Source: JBFFXF01 sp041569895 (GTDB lineage: Bacteria > Planctomycetota > UBA8108 > JACQVS01). From it: DNA of 45,864 bases. This document shows, piece by piece, positions 10,001-18,172 of the stretch. Under the pieces are notes generated by a model. That model ran no database searches. It was not told the DNA's origin and saw nothing but the letters and a program-made list of their open reading frames with translations. The stretch's first letter is position 1; each line of letters begins with the position of its first letter. Location of the stretch: contig JBFFXF010000017.1 in the NCBI GenBank assembly GCA_041569895.1, positions 1 to 45,864 on the forward strand, read 5' to 3'. The position numbers and the translations under genes were made by a program.

Positions 10001-10188
10001 GTCGCGGTGTCGATCCGCGTCACCGAATCGTTGTCCCGGTTCGCGGTCCACACGCGCGCGCCGTCCGCGGTGATCTGGATCGGACCGCTCTTGAACAGTC
10101 GTGCTCCCTCACCGCGAGCAATCAACGCATGCGAGGCGAGCAGAAGGAGGCCCATCGTTGCCGCTGCGTGACGCGACCGGATTCTCAT
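6997..10188 (-). CDS. Secreted YVTN-propeller di-haem cytochrome c with Ig-like and DNRLRE domains
   Basis: A signal peptide (TMGLLLLASHALIARG) leads into a YVTN-type beta-propeller (about residues 30-420; WTANRDNDSVTRID, VWVACHDSDVVHVL). A cytochrome c peroxidase/MauG-like di-haem region follows with CGSCH near residue 442 and CAKCH near 589, then the usual closing helix (LTGRQLEDLAEFVLSI). A Big_5-like Ig domain lies at about 690-790 and a DNRLRE jelly-roll at about 800-1045. It probably transfers electrons, or oxidises a substrate, at the cell surface or in the periplasm. ATG 10188 has GAGGAAG just upstream. It lies 40 bp after the histidine kinase gene and is probably co-transcribed with it. 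Downstream of an 11-A tract the frame ends in about 16 basic residues unlike the rest. The true C-terminus is in another frame (see 6771-7044). Confidence 0.85.
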   Translation of the reverse strand: MRIRSRHAAATMGLLLLASHALIARGEGARLFKSGPIQITADGARVWTANRDNDSVTRIDTATGDVVEHELPDPAAPDSPRGLAVTEDGATVWVACHDSDVVHVLSGNDGSLVESIELPWGSGPHSIAISPSQRRAVVTLHRAAAVAVLDVSSREVERILDPLPDSPLGVAWAEGGDTVWVTHLFAEEEHPFLTRIDFSGSAPRVTTKLTAFATDPRQSSRLQSPHDIAEGGYLTFRGHLAQIPASSGRNELWIPTQYNNITEDSYSPDSTVQSSVRHVDLSARRLLDTNDDKVILTAVHTHDPQSQAYVGPGWDARVAGPVDIAFSKDGAIAYVLHELSNDLVVMPAETPAIRPAGAEPLVEIGVGERPLGVVVSPTSPTAWVLNSLSRDVSVVDLEKRIEVRRIPVTPETGEPYPPDILRGAKIFHTSADPRISRNEKIACGSCHPDGEHDGRFWSFHRLPGRHGNRATMSLLGLSLSMGPRDPATGWGQLHRSGDRDEVQDFEHNFQGPQMGGTGFLGAGIQPELGPPNAGRSSDLDALAEYVLSLSPLMRSPFRGADGSLSEAAVRGATFFLGADRASRPADAGCAKCHVPETAFTDRKFHDVGDRIFSRNEQELDARSPAWHVNTPSLVGVFATRPYSGAADFQGIMTMLSLLGDQVARARSSRPHGHPDGLTGRQLEDLAEFVLSIDGNMSAGEVRGARDTSPPRMVRAEPASLTSIVVWFNESVDRASAERPGNWRLERLDGTPVPIASATRDGANGDRVTLGVELEGGVRYRLIAGAGIEDMADSASGGVANRLDPSDGANTRPIEIGETLTVTLGASGHEHISVAVHDAAMIGPGLATWGHDSIWLFNVNGGPGFNTGFVRFDWARRFRDVTGLESADDILAASISLFPERGDAQEVEIRRVLRPWSDPATGTDFNSNPAGGPTWRAHSHPSGQWNQAGAGRLGGTGGQLSDYGGSFDLAAAVDARVVLDAINERTELAGVRVTEAFRFWFDNPQVDHGYTVRLRKQSSLRFERAEHELGRHGPVLSITYRVPAGEKKKVHPGGLQRRRDARRF
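7045..7055 (-). repeat. A11 homopolymer (T11 on plus strand) at a frame boundary
   Basis: Eleven consecutive A on the coding strand occur in DNA that otherwise has almost no long A/T runs. The tract sits exactly where the cytochrome frame stops matching its family and the dockerin-like frame begins. Tracts of this length are known sites of polymerase slippage in vivo and of sequencing indels. Confidence 0.9.
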
Positions 10189-10228
10189 GTCTTCCTCGCG
10201 TTCTCTCGCGTTTGCCGCTCGCGACCCG

Positions 10229-13200
10229 TCAGGCGGTCCTCGGCGCCCCTGCCGCGGCGGCGCGCCGCACCGCGGCGATCAACTCGCTCGGCGCGGTGGG
10301 CTTCTGCATGAACGTCACGTTGTCGAGGTTCGAACGCTCGACGTCATCGCAGGGCAGGCCGCTGACCAGGACGGCGGGAAGCCCCGGCCGGGCCTCCTGG
10401 AACCCGCGGAGACAGTCGAGCCCGCTGCGAACCGGCAGGTCGATGTCGAGCACCGCGACGTCGATCTCGTCTCGCCGCGCCGCGAAGACATCGTACGCGC
10501 TGCGGCCGTCGGCCACCGCGAAAACCGTGCAGCCGGCGGTCTCGAGCGCCGACGCGAACAGCGTGCGGATCTGCCGTTCGTCCTCGGCGAGGAGCACCAC
10601 CAGGCCGCTCCCGTCGACCTCGGCGGTGTCGCCGAAGTCCTCACCGGCGCCGCTCGCCGCGTGATCGTCCTCCGGCGCGGGGCATGTCGGCAGCTCGATC
10701 CGCACCAGCGTGCCACGGCCGGGCTCCGACTCGAGCTCGACCCGTCCGCCGTGGTCGGTGACCGTCCCGTGCACGATCGACAGCCCGAGACCCGTGCCGC
10801 GTCCCCTCTCCTTGGTGGTGAAGAACGGCTCGAAGACGCGGTCGCGCACGTCCTCGGCGATGCCGCGGCCGGTGTCCTCGACCTCGAGCACCGCCACGCG
10901 CGAGGCGCTGGACGCTCCGTTCCGGTCCTCGCCGCGCAGGGAGATCCGCAACGTGCCCCCGTCGCCCATGGCGTCCCGCGCGTTGAGGGCGAGATTGAGG
11001 ATCGCCTGTTTGAGCCTCGTCGAGTCGGCGCGCACCCAGAGATCCTCACCGCTGCGCAGATCGCTGGTGACCTCGATGCTCGCCGGCATCGCGGTCTCGA
11101 GCAATCGCAGCGACTCCTCGATCAGCCGCGCCAGGTTCTGCGGTGACTTGCGCCCCCTGCCCTTTCGGCTGAACGTGAGCAGCGCGCGCGTCACGCCCTT
11201 GCCCTGCTCGACCGCGTCATCGATCGAGCGCAGCGACTCCTCGAGCTGCCCCCGCGACGACGCGTCGCGGGCGAAGTCCGAGAAGCCCTTGACGGCCGTC
11301 AGCGTGTTGTTGAAGTCGTGCGCGACGCCCGCGGCCAGCGTGCCCACCGCCTCCATCTTCTGCGAGAGATAGAGCCGCTCCTGAAGTCGCGCCTTCTCTT
11401 CCTCGGCAGAGCGGCGCACGGCGATCTCCTCGCTGAGTCGCGCGTTGGCGCCGCGGAGGTTCTCCTCCGAGCGCCTCAGCTGGTGGTGACGCACCCACCA
11501 CAGGACGAGCATCACCAGCGTCGAGAGCCCGAGGAGGACGATCGGCAGCACGAACTCGACGCGCGCGTAGAGCGGCTGCTGGACGGCGAAGCGGGCCGTC
11601 GCCGGGGTGGGATCGACGTTGTCGTGGAGGTCGACGGCGCGCACCTCGAAGACATACTCACCCGGACGCAGCGGCCGCTTGTCGGTGACGATCGAGGTCT
11701 TGGCGCTGAACGGCGACCAGTCCGAATCGTGGCCGGCCTCGTCGACCGGCCGGATCCGAAACGAGTAAGCGAGATCCTGCGGGGCCGTGTCGTTCCACGC
11801 GTCGAGGCTCGAGAACGAGAAGACCCCGATGCCGTGCGATGAGAGCGCGTGCGGGACGGCGTCGATGAAGGTCTCCGGCGGCTCCCGCTCCGGCCGATAG
11901 GAGTACACGCCGTCCTCGCGGAGCGACTTCCACTGCTCGCGGGAGTTCGCCGCGAGCCAGATGGTGCCCGCCGGGTACTCGCCGAAGCGCTGGATCGAGA
12001 CCGTGGGGAGCCCGTGACGGTCGGAGAAGTTCACCCAGCGCCCGCCGCGGTAGGTCCCGACCCCCTTGCGCCGGTACCCGAGCCACATCGACCCGTCGGA
12101 CGCCTCCCACATCCGCGCGATGAGACGGCTGGTGAGCCCGTCAGCGCGCGTGAAGCGGCGCAGCGAATCGCCATCTATGACGATGACGCCCTCACCGTCC
12201 GTCCCGATCCACAGGCGGCCATCGGAGGCGGGACAGACGGTGATGACCTTGACGTCCCGCAACTCCGGGTGCCGATCGGCGAGGTCCTCCACCTCGCCGG
12301 CTTCGATTCGCATGAGGCCGCCGCGCTCGAAGTCGGAGTACCCGACGAAGAAGTCTCCGTCCCGTGACTCGGCGACCTCGACGTAGTAGCAGTCGAACGG
12401 CAGCGGCTCGCCCACCACGCGCCAGCGCCCGCTCCCCTGCTCGAGCGCGTAGACCCCGGCGGAGGTCGCCAGCCAGATGGCGCCGGACGAGGCCTCCAGC
12501 AGGTGCCGTGGTGCCCCTCGGGGCAACACCTCGATGCGGTCGACGACGCGCCGCTCCGCGACGGAGACGCACCTCAGTTGATCCCGGGAGAGGATCCACA
12601 GCAGACCGCCCGAGTGCATGGCGGAGACGTGAGCTCCCCTGCCGCCGTCGAGCGGGAAGAGGACCTTCCAGCGGCCGTCCACGAAGTGCAGCAGATTGCC
12701 CGCGGTGTCGAGGCAGAGCGGCGGGGCCGTCTTCCTCGGAACGAACGTCGAGGCGACGAGCGCGGCGCCGGTCTCCGTCTGGGTCGCGGTCCACGGATAC
12801 CGCGATCCGCGCGAGAGCCCGCGCAGGCTGCCGAACCAGACGACGTCGCCGCCGTCGGCGACCAGGATCGATTTCACCGTATCCCGTCGGCCGAGGTCGA
12901 TCGGCGACCAGACTCCGCGCTGGCGCATGAAGACACCGTCGCTCGTCCCGGCGAACAGAACGCCGTCGGATCGGCTCGCCAGCGTCAGGACGCTCCCGTC
13001 GAATCGGCGCACCGGGCGCCAGCGGGAGTCATCCCGGACGAGGATGCTCTCATCGCACGCCGCGTGGAGAGCGCCATCCACGACGAGCAGCCTCCAGACG
13101 GGGCCGCGGAGCTCGATCACCGCACGATCGCCTTCGAGGCGCACGAGTCCGGTTTTTCCCAGCGCGATCCACGAGCCCGCGGGCGTACGCGCGATGTCAC

Positions 13201-13738
13201 GGACACGACCCGGCACCTCGGCGATCGGTCGCCACGACTCGGCGAGACCCGGTGCGGTCTCGTCGAGCGCGAGGACCCGGCACAGCTCGTCCCCGGCGCC
13301 GACCCAGATCGTGCTCTCGTCGACCCGCTCGAGAGCGCGGATCGAGTTGTCCGGCAGGCTCGACGTGTTCTCCGTCGTGAACACCTCGATGCGCTCGTCG
13401 CGCACGCGGCAGAGCCCGTCGGCCGTGCCGATCCAGACCCAGCCGTCGCGGCCCCGGAGCAGGCACCGGACCCAGTCACCGGGCAGCCCGCTCGAGTGGT
13501 CGAGCGTCCGCCAGGTGGTGCCCCGGATGCGCGTCACGCCCTCGCCCCACGTGGCCACCCAGACGCCCCCCTCGTGGTCCTCGATCAGGTCGCGGACCTC
13601 CTGGAAGGGCGCTCCCTCGGGACGAAACACCGTGCGCGCGCGCCAGCCCGACTGCGGGAGATCATGCGGGCACACGCTCGTCGCAGGGAGCAGCGCCAGG
13701 AGCGCCAGGACGCTGGCGTTCGGCGTGCGAGGTCTCAT
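10229..13738 (-). CDS. Propeller-sensor hybrid histidine kinase with C-terminal receiver
   Basis: This membrane signalling protein has 1,169 residues. After a signal sequence (NASVLALLALLPATSV), residues of about 40-600 form two-component-regulator propeller repeats (VWVATWGEGVTRI, VWIGTADGLCRV, LWIGTDGEGVIVI). A Y_Y_Y domain comes next, then one transmembrane helix (about 727-749) and a coiled coil. The kinase core has an H-box with His807 in VAHDFNN, an N-box NLALNARDAM, a G1 box DTGRG and a G2 box GTGLGLS. A receiver domain with the probable phospho-acceptor Asp1098 (VLDIDLP) closes the protein. The architecture resembles the polysaccharide-sensing hybrids of Bacteroides, but there is no DNA-binding domain. 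Start ATG 13738 has AAGGTGAG upstream; an in-frame start at 13798 lacks one. It is first in a probable operon with the cytochrome at 6997-10188, which may be its regulatory or functional partner (inference). Confidence 0.9.
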   Translation of the reverse strand: MRPRTPNASVLALLALLPATSVCPHDLPQSGWRARTVFRPEGAPFQEVRDLIEDHEGGVWVATWGEGVTRIRGTTWRTLDHSSGLPGDWVRCLLRGRDGWVWIGTADGLCRVRDERIEVFTTENTSSLPDNSIRALERVDESTIWVGAGDELCRVLALDETAPGLAESWRPIAEVPGRVRDIARTPAGSWIALGKTGLVRLEGDRAVIELRGPVWRLLVVDGALHAACDESILVRDDSRWRPVRRFDGSVLTLASRSDGVLFAGTSDGVFMRQRGVWSPIDLGRRDTVKSILVADGGDVVWFGSLRGLSRGSRYPWTATQTETGAALVASTFVPRKTAPPLCLDTAGNLLHFVDGRWKVLFPLDGGRGAHVSAMHSGGLLWILSRDQLRCVSVAERRVVDRIEVLPRGAPRHLLEASSGAIWLATSAGVYALEQGSGRWRVVGEPLPFDCYYVEVAESRDGDFFVGYSDFERGGLMRIEAGEVEDLADRHPELRDVKVITVCPASDGRLWIGTDGEGVIVIDGDSLRRFTRADGLTSRLIARMWEASDGSMWLGYRRKGVGTYRGGRWVNFSDRHGLPTVSIQRFGEYPAGTIWLAANSREQWKSLREDGVYSYRPEREPPETFIDAVPHALSSHGIGVFSFSSLDAWNDTAPQDLAYSFRIRPVDEAGHDSDWSPFSAKTSIVTDKRPLRPGEYVFEVRAVDLHDNVDPTPATARFAVQQPLYARVEFVLPIVLLGLSTLVMLVLWWVRHHQLRRSEENLRGANARLSEEIAVRRSAEEEKARLQERLYLSQKMEAVGTLAAGVAHDFNNTLTAVKGFSDFARDASSRGQLEESLRSIDDAVEQGKGVTRALLTFSRKGRGRKSPQNLARLIEESLRLLETAMPASIEVTSDLRSGEDLWVRADSTRLKQAILNLALNARDAMGDGGTLRISLRGEDRNGASSASRVAVLEVEDTGRGIAEDVRDRVFEPFFTTKERGRGTGLGLSIVHGTVTDHGGRVELESEPGRGTLVRIELPTCPAPEDDHAASGAGEDFGDTAEVDGSGLVVLLAEDERQIRTLFASALETAGCTVFAVADGRSAYDVFAARRDEIDVAVLDIDLPVRSGLDCLRGFQEARPGLPAVLVSGLPCDDVERSNLDNVTFMQKPTAPSELIAAVRRAAAAGAPRTA

Positions 13739-13837
13739 CACCGGCTCACCTTCGACTTCTCCGACTCCTCTCCGGCATATCGGCCTCTGCGCGCTCATTC
13801 TGCGCCATTCGTGGAGCGATTTCCACCGCGGGGACCC

Positions 13838-14263
<426 letters not shown>

Positions 14264-14335
14264 TTCTTTCCCTCTCATCTGCGTCATCTGCGGACCGTCC
14301 CCGTCCGTCCGCGCGCACCTTTGCGCCTAAATAAA

Positions 14336-15739
14336 TTAGAACGACATCAACACCCGAGCCCCGACGATCACCGCGTCGTCGAGATCGGGCTCGCCGCCGG
14401 GATTGATCACCAGTTGCACGTCCGGCTGGACGGAGAGCCACTCGGTGATCCGTGCGCGGTAGGTGAGCTCGAGGGCGACCTCCCACTGCTCGGCGCCGCC
14501 GGAGGCGCGGCGGAGCGCGTCCCGGAACTCGTCGCCGAGATGTGCGGCGGCCACGGCGAAGCCGAGCTGGTCCCGTCCGCGTCCCGGAATCGCGCCGCGG
14601 TAGTTGAGGCCCGCGCCGAGGTAGGCGTCGACCGCGTTGACGCGCTCGTCAGCGAATCCGATGCGACCGAAGACGCTGAGGCCCTGGGCCGGGTCGTCCT
14701 CCTCGAAGAACACGCCCTGCTCCGAGAGGGCGTACACTCCCCAGCTGCCGCGGCGGCGGAGGTTCTCATTGACGCCGTTCTCGAAGTCGCCGAACTCCCC
14801 CGTGTAGCCCCAGACACCGACGGCATACTTGCCGTAGTAGCCGTAGAGTTGCTCCGCTGTGGGGAGCTCGCCCTCGGTGTGGTGCATCCGGCCGCGCACC
14901 TCCTCCGAGGGAAGGTTGAGGCACCCGACCTCGCCCGCGATCAGCAGGCCGTCGTCGCGATCGAGGATGACCTGCGTGCCGCGCGGGTCGTCGGGGTCGC
15001 CGGGGACGCCGTCGGCGACCACGATGCGCGCGAAGCAGGAGTCGGTCGGGCGCGCCTCGAGACGCACGGCGAGCGACGTCACCGGGAAGATCGATGGTCC
15101 ATTGCGTCCGGAGAGGCCGAAATCGGCGCCGATCCCGTGCGAGCTGTGGATGAAGACGGCGCCGCCGGGAATCACGTCGAACTCGGAGTTGACGTCGTAG
15201 AGCCCGGCGAGGACCGAAATCCGCTGATCGAGGAAGTCCTGCTCGAGCCACGCCTCGTAGAGCTTCCACGTGTCGAACGCCTCGACGTTGTCGACGGCCT
15301 GGATGTCCCCGACGTCGTCGCTCGGATCGTCGCCGTGCGTCCCGAGTCCGTAGAGGAAGACGCGCGCTCCCTGCCAGCCGATCAGCGGCTCGAGCTCCGC
15401 GGTGAGGAGGAGGTCGATCTCGCCCGGCGCCGTGACGCGCCGGCGGACCCCGCCCGAGACCGTCGCGAGGACATCGACGGTGTAGTAGAACTCGAAGGTC
15501 AGTCCGTAATCCTCCTCGAGCATGGTCCGCGCCCCCCACCAGTCACCGCTGAGCCGTTCGCCGAGGTACGCCGGCAGCTCGAAGACGATCGGATCGGGAG
15601 CGGACTCCTCGTCCTCCTGCGCGACGAGCGATGCTCCGCCCACGCAGCACGGCCCGGCGAGGGCGAGCATGGTCACGACCACGACGGTGACACGCCGCGT
15701 CAATCGAGCAAGGATGTGCTTCGAGACCGGCTCGCTCAC
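14336..15739 (-). CDS. OprB-family carbohydrate-selective porin
   Basis: This outer-membrane beta-barrel protein has 467 residues. A basic n-region and hydrophobic stretch (TRRVTVVVVTMLALAG) form the signal peptide. The mature part begins with the OprB hallmark LGERLSGDWWGARTMLEEDYGL, here at about residues 55-76. Alternating aromatic strands follow, and the chain ends in a C-terminal Phe (GARVLMSF), the signal used by the barrel-assembly machinery. The family takes up mono- and oligosaccharides. The GTG start at 15739 overlaps the stop of the LOV kinase gene by 4 bases (GTGA), so translation is probably coupled. No carbohydrate transporter or glycosidase adjoins it. Its presence implies a diderm envelope. 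Confidence 0.88.
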   Translation of the reverse strand: MSEPVSKHILARLTRRVTVVVVTMLALAGPCCVGGASLVAQEDEESAPDPIVFELPAYLGERLSGDWWGARTMLEEDYGLTFEFYYTVDVLATVSGGVRRRVTAPGEIDLLLTAELEPLIGWQGARVFLYGLGTHGDDPSDDVGDIQAVDNVEAFDTWKLYEAWLEQDFLDQRISVLAGLYDVNSEFDVIPGGAVFIHSSHGIGADFGLSGRNGPSIFPVTSLAVRLEARPTDSCFARIVVADGVPGDPDDPRGTQVILDRDDGLLIAGEVGCLNLPSEEVRGRMHHTEGELPTAEQLYGYYGKYAVGVWGYTGEFGDFENGVNENLRRRGSWGVYALSEQGVFFEEDDPAQGLSVFGRIGFADERVNAVDAYLGAGLNYRGAIPGRGRDQLGFAVAAAHLGDEFRDALRRASGGAEQWEVALELTYRARITEWLSVQPDVQLVINPGGEPDLDDAVIVGARVLMSF

Positions 15740-17433
15740 CCCTCGAGCGCTTCCCTCACGGCACGGAGCAGGTCCGCGGGACTGAACGGCTTCTCGAGAA
15801 ACGGCGCGTCCGGCTGCATCGCGTCGGCCGACCCCGCCGCCGGCAGACCCGAGATGTAGAGGACTCGCGTGCCGGGGAAGCGCTCGCGCACGCGTCGCGT
15901 CAGCTCGGGGCCGCTGAGCCCCGGAAGCAGGATGTCGGTGACCAGGAGGTCCACGCGGCTCGATCCGGGCGCCGCCGATGTGGTCGTGGCGGCCGATGCC
16001 ATCGCCGACAGTGCGGCGTCCGCGGAGCTCGCCTCCGTCACCGAGTACCCGTGGCTCCGGAGGACCTCGCAGACCAGCGAGCGGACGAGATCCTGGTCCT
16101 CGACGACGAGCACCGACTCGGACCCGCGGAGCTCGTCGGCGCTCCATTCCGCGCGAGAGGGTCCGGTGACGGGGACATCGGCGTCCGCGAGGAGCGGCAG
16201 GAGGATCTCGAACGTCGCGCCGTGGCCGTGGTCGGAGTCCGCGCGGATCTCGCCACCGAGCTGTCGCGCGATTCCATAGACGATCGACAGGCCGAGGCCC
16301 GAATTCGAGCGGTCGTCCTTGGTCGTGAAGAACGGATCGAAGACCAGCGGCAGCGTCGCGGGCGGGATGCCCGGACCGGTGTCGCTGACGCGAAGACGCG
16401 CCCACGCGCGCGCCGGTGAGGTGACATCGTCGCCCTCCTCCTCCGCCGCCGCACGTCGCTCGACACGGTCGGTGCGGATCGTCACCGTGCCCCCGGACTC
16501 CATCGCCTCTCGCGCATTCACCGCGAGGTTGACGAGCACCTGCGCGTGGTGATTCGTGTCGGCGCGCACCGGGAGCGACCCGTGCGAGAGCGCGAGCTCG
16601 AGCCCGACGGCCTCCCCGAGCATCGATCGCAGCATGTCGGCGATCTCCCGCACGGCGCGATTGAGGTCGACGGCCTTGAGGTCGAAGACCTGCTTGCGCG
16701 AGAAGGCCAGCAGCTTTCCCGTGAGGGACGCTGCCTGACGCGACGCGGCGAGGACTCGCTCGATCTTCGCCTCCTGCGACTCTCCGTCCTCGACGCCGCG
16801 GAGGATGGAGTCGCAGTGGCCGATGATCACGGTCAGCAGGTTGTTGAAGTCGTGCACGATGCCGCCGGCCAGGCGGCCGAGCGCCTCGATCTTCTGCGAG
16901 TGGCGGAGCTGCTCCTCCGTCTTCCGGAGGGCCTCCTCCGCCTCGGTGCGCGCGGTGACATCGTTCTGCGTGCCGACGAAGTGCGTCACGCGTCCCGCGG
17001 CATCTCGCAGCGGCGAGACCGTGAGCTCGTTCCAGAAAAGACTGCCGTCCTTGCGGTAGTTCCGCAGGACGACGCGGGACTGGCGCCCCTCGCGGATGGC
17101 CTCGCGAAGCTCGTCGAGCGGCTCCTGGTCGCGGTCCTCGCCCTGGAGGAAGCGGCAGTTGCGCCCGAGGATCTCGTCTCGCTCGTAGCCGGTCAGCTTC
17201 TCGAATGAGGGGTTGCAATAAATGATGGGATTATCCGGCCGCTGTGGGTCGGTGATCAGTATGCCGATGCCGAGCTCCGCGAGCGCGAGATCGCGGATCC
17301 GCAGCGGCGCCTCGGCCCTCTCCAGCCGGATGATGTCGCCGGCCAGGTCATCGATGCTCCGCCTGAGCTCGCGGAGGTGCGACAGCAGCGCCCCACGCGC
17401 GCCGATGGCGTCCGGCTCCTTCGATCGGCTCAT
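15736..17433 (-). CDS. LOV-domain (blue-light) hybrid histidine kinase with C-terminal receiver
   Basis: This soluble protein has 565 residues. A short coiled coil (about 15-45) precedes a complete LOV domain. GRNCRFLQG lies at 90-98 with the flavin-adduct Cys93, and the NPSFEKLTGY, NYRKDGSLFWNEL and FVGTQNDVT signatures (conserved Gln) are intact. The kinase follows, with His194 in GGIVHDFNN, an N-box near 302-311, a G1 box DTGPGIP and a G2 box SGLGLS. The receiver has Asp500 (TDILLPG) and an Ala/Ser/Thr-rich insertion before it. In the family, blue light forms an FMN-cysteinyl adduct that alters kinase activity. No transmembrane segment or output domain is present. ATG 17433 has GGAG 4 nt upstream; ATG 17493 is in frame without a ribosome site. 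It is co-transcribed with the OprB porin (4-bp overlap). Confidence 0.9.
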   Translation of the reverse strand: MSRSKEPDAIGARGALLSHLRELRRSIDDLAGDIIRLERAEAPLRIRDLALAELGIGILITDPQRPDNPIIYCNPSFEKLTGYERDEILGRNCRFLQGEDRDQEPLDELREAIREGRQSRVVLRNYRKDGSLFWNELTVSPLRDAAGRVTHFVGTQNDVTARTEAEEALRKTEEQLRHSQKIEALGRLAGGIVHDFNNLLTVIIGHCDSILRGVEDGESQEAKIERVLAASRQAASLTGKLLAFSRKQVFDLKAVDLNRAVREIADMLRSMLGEAVGLELALSHGSLPVRADTNHHAQVLVNLAVNAREAMESGGTVTIRTDRVERRAAAEEEGDDVTSPARAWARLRVSDTGPGIPPATLPLVFDPFFTTKDDRSNSGLGLSIVYGIARQLGGEIRADSDHGHGATFEILLPLLADADVPVTGPSRAEWSADELRGSESVLVVEDQDLVRSLVCEVLRSHGYSVTEASSADAALSAMASAATTTSAAPGSSRVDLLVTDILLPGLSGPELTRRVRERFPGTRVLYISGLPAAGSADAMQPDAPFLEKPFSPADLLRAVREALEG

Positions 17434-17583
17434 TGCTCTCCGCGCCCCGGGGTGATGACGATTCGTCATCGTCAAATGACCGACGAGGCGCATTGTGTAC
17501 GATATGTCGGCCGTTTTCCACGCGGACCTGAGAGGCCGGGCGCGGCTCGCTCGATCGGCTTTACGGGAATCTCACATTCATAC

Positions 17584-17599
17584 CGAGGCGATCGCCTCG
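17584..17599. promoter_or_regulatory. Perfect 16-bp palindrome in the divergent LOV-kinase/hsp20 intergenic region
   Basis: The sequence CGAGGCGATCGCCTCG is its own reverse complement. It lies in the 363-bp region (17434-17796) shared by the divergent LOV kinase and hsp20-lon genes, about 150 bp from the first and 200 bp from the second. It could be an operator for a dimeric regulator. A TAGAAT box at 17638-17643 could be a -10 element for hsp20, but I find no convincing -35 and no CIRCE element. GC-rich palindromes also arise by chance, so this is tentative. Confidence 0.35.
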
Positions 17600-17796
17600 A
17601 CCGTGCGGGCCCGCGTGCGAAACCGCGCGGGATACCGTAGAATACCGGTCCGTCGGCTGACCGGCGATCGCGTGACCCGCTCTCAGCCGCACCGTGGCTG
17701 CAGCGGCTCGCGCCGCGCCGGGTCGCCGGTCCGGAGCACCCGGGGAACGCCCGACTCCACACGTGGAATGGCGCGGCGATAGAAGGCACCGGAGGC

Positions 17797-18147
17797 ATGT
17801 CGCTCTTCTTCAAGTCGCCGGAGGGCGGGGCGCGGTCGGGCTGGACCCCGCCCGCGGACATCTATCAAACGCCGAGCGGGTGGGCGATCAAGCTCGACCT
17901 CGCCGGCGTGTGCCCGGACGACCTCGTCGTGCGGCGGAGCGGTCGGACGATCACCATCCAGGGCACTCGCCGGGACCAGATCGTCGAGCAGGGCTGGAGC
18001 CACTACTCGATGGAGATCTCCTACAACCGCTTCGAGCGGACCATCGAGCTGCCCTGTGAGCTCGAGGAGGCGCGCGTCGAGGTCGAGTACCGCGAGGGCA
18101 TGCTCCTGCTGTTCATCGAGACGCCCGGGGGGACGGACACGACATAG
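17797..18147 (+). CDS. Small heat-shock protein (Hsp20/alpha-crystallin family)
   Basis: A short protein of 116 residues with the alpha-crystallin domain. ADIYQTPSGWAIKLDLAGV opens it, and the beta-sandwich continues through VVRRSGRTITIQGTRR, YNRFERTIELP and YREGMLLLFIE. Small heat-shock proteins are ATP-independent holdases that keep unfolding proteins soluble in the cytoplasm. The I-x-I tail motif is not evident. CGGAGG lies just before the ATG. It is 25 bp upstream of lon in the same orientation, so the two form a proteostasis operon. Confidence 0.9.
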   Translation: MSLFFKSPEGGARSGWTPPADIYQTPSGWAIKLDLAGVCPDDLVVRRSGRTITIQGTRRDQIVEQGWSHYSMEISYNRFERTIELPCELEEARVEVEYREGMLLLFIETPGGTDTT

Positions 18148-18172
18148 ACGCAGACGCAGAAACGAAGACGAC

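Noticed and set aside
15740..17218. Minus-strand frame extending the porin upstream through the LOV kinase gene
   Set aside because: The upstream part is an out-of-frame reading of the kinase. The porin begins with its own signal peptide at GTG 15739.
17584..17599. HIP1-type cyanobacterial repeat (core GCGATCGC)
   Set aside because: The core is present once as part of a longer palindrome. There is no HIP1-like abundance in the window and the gene content is not cyanobacterial.
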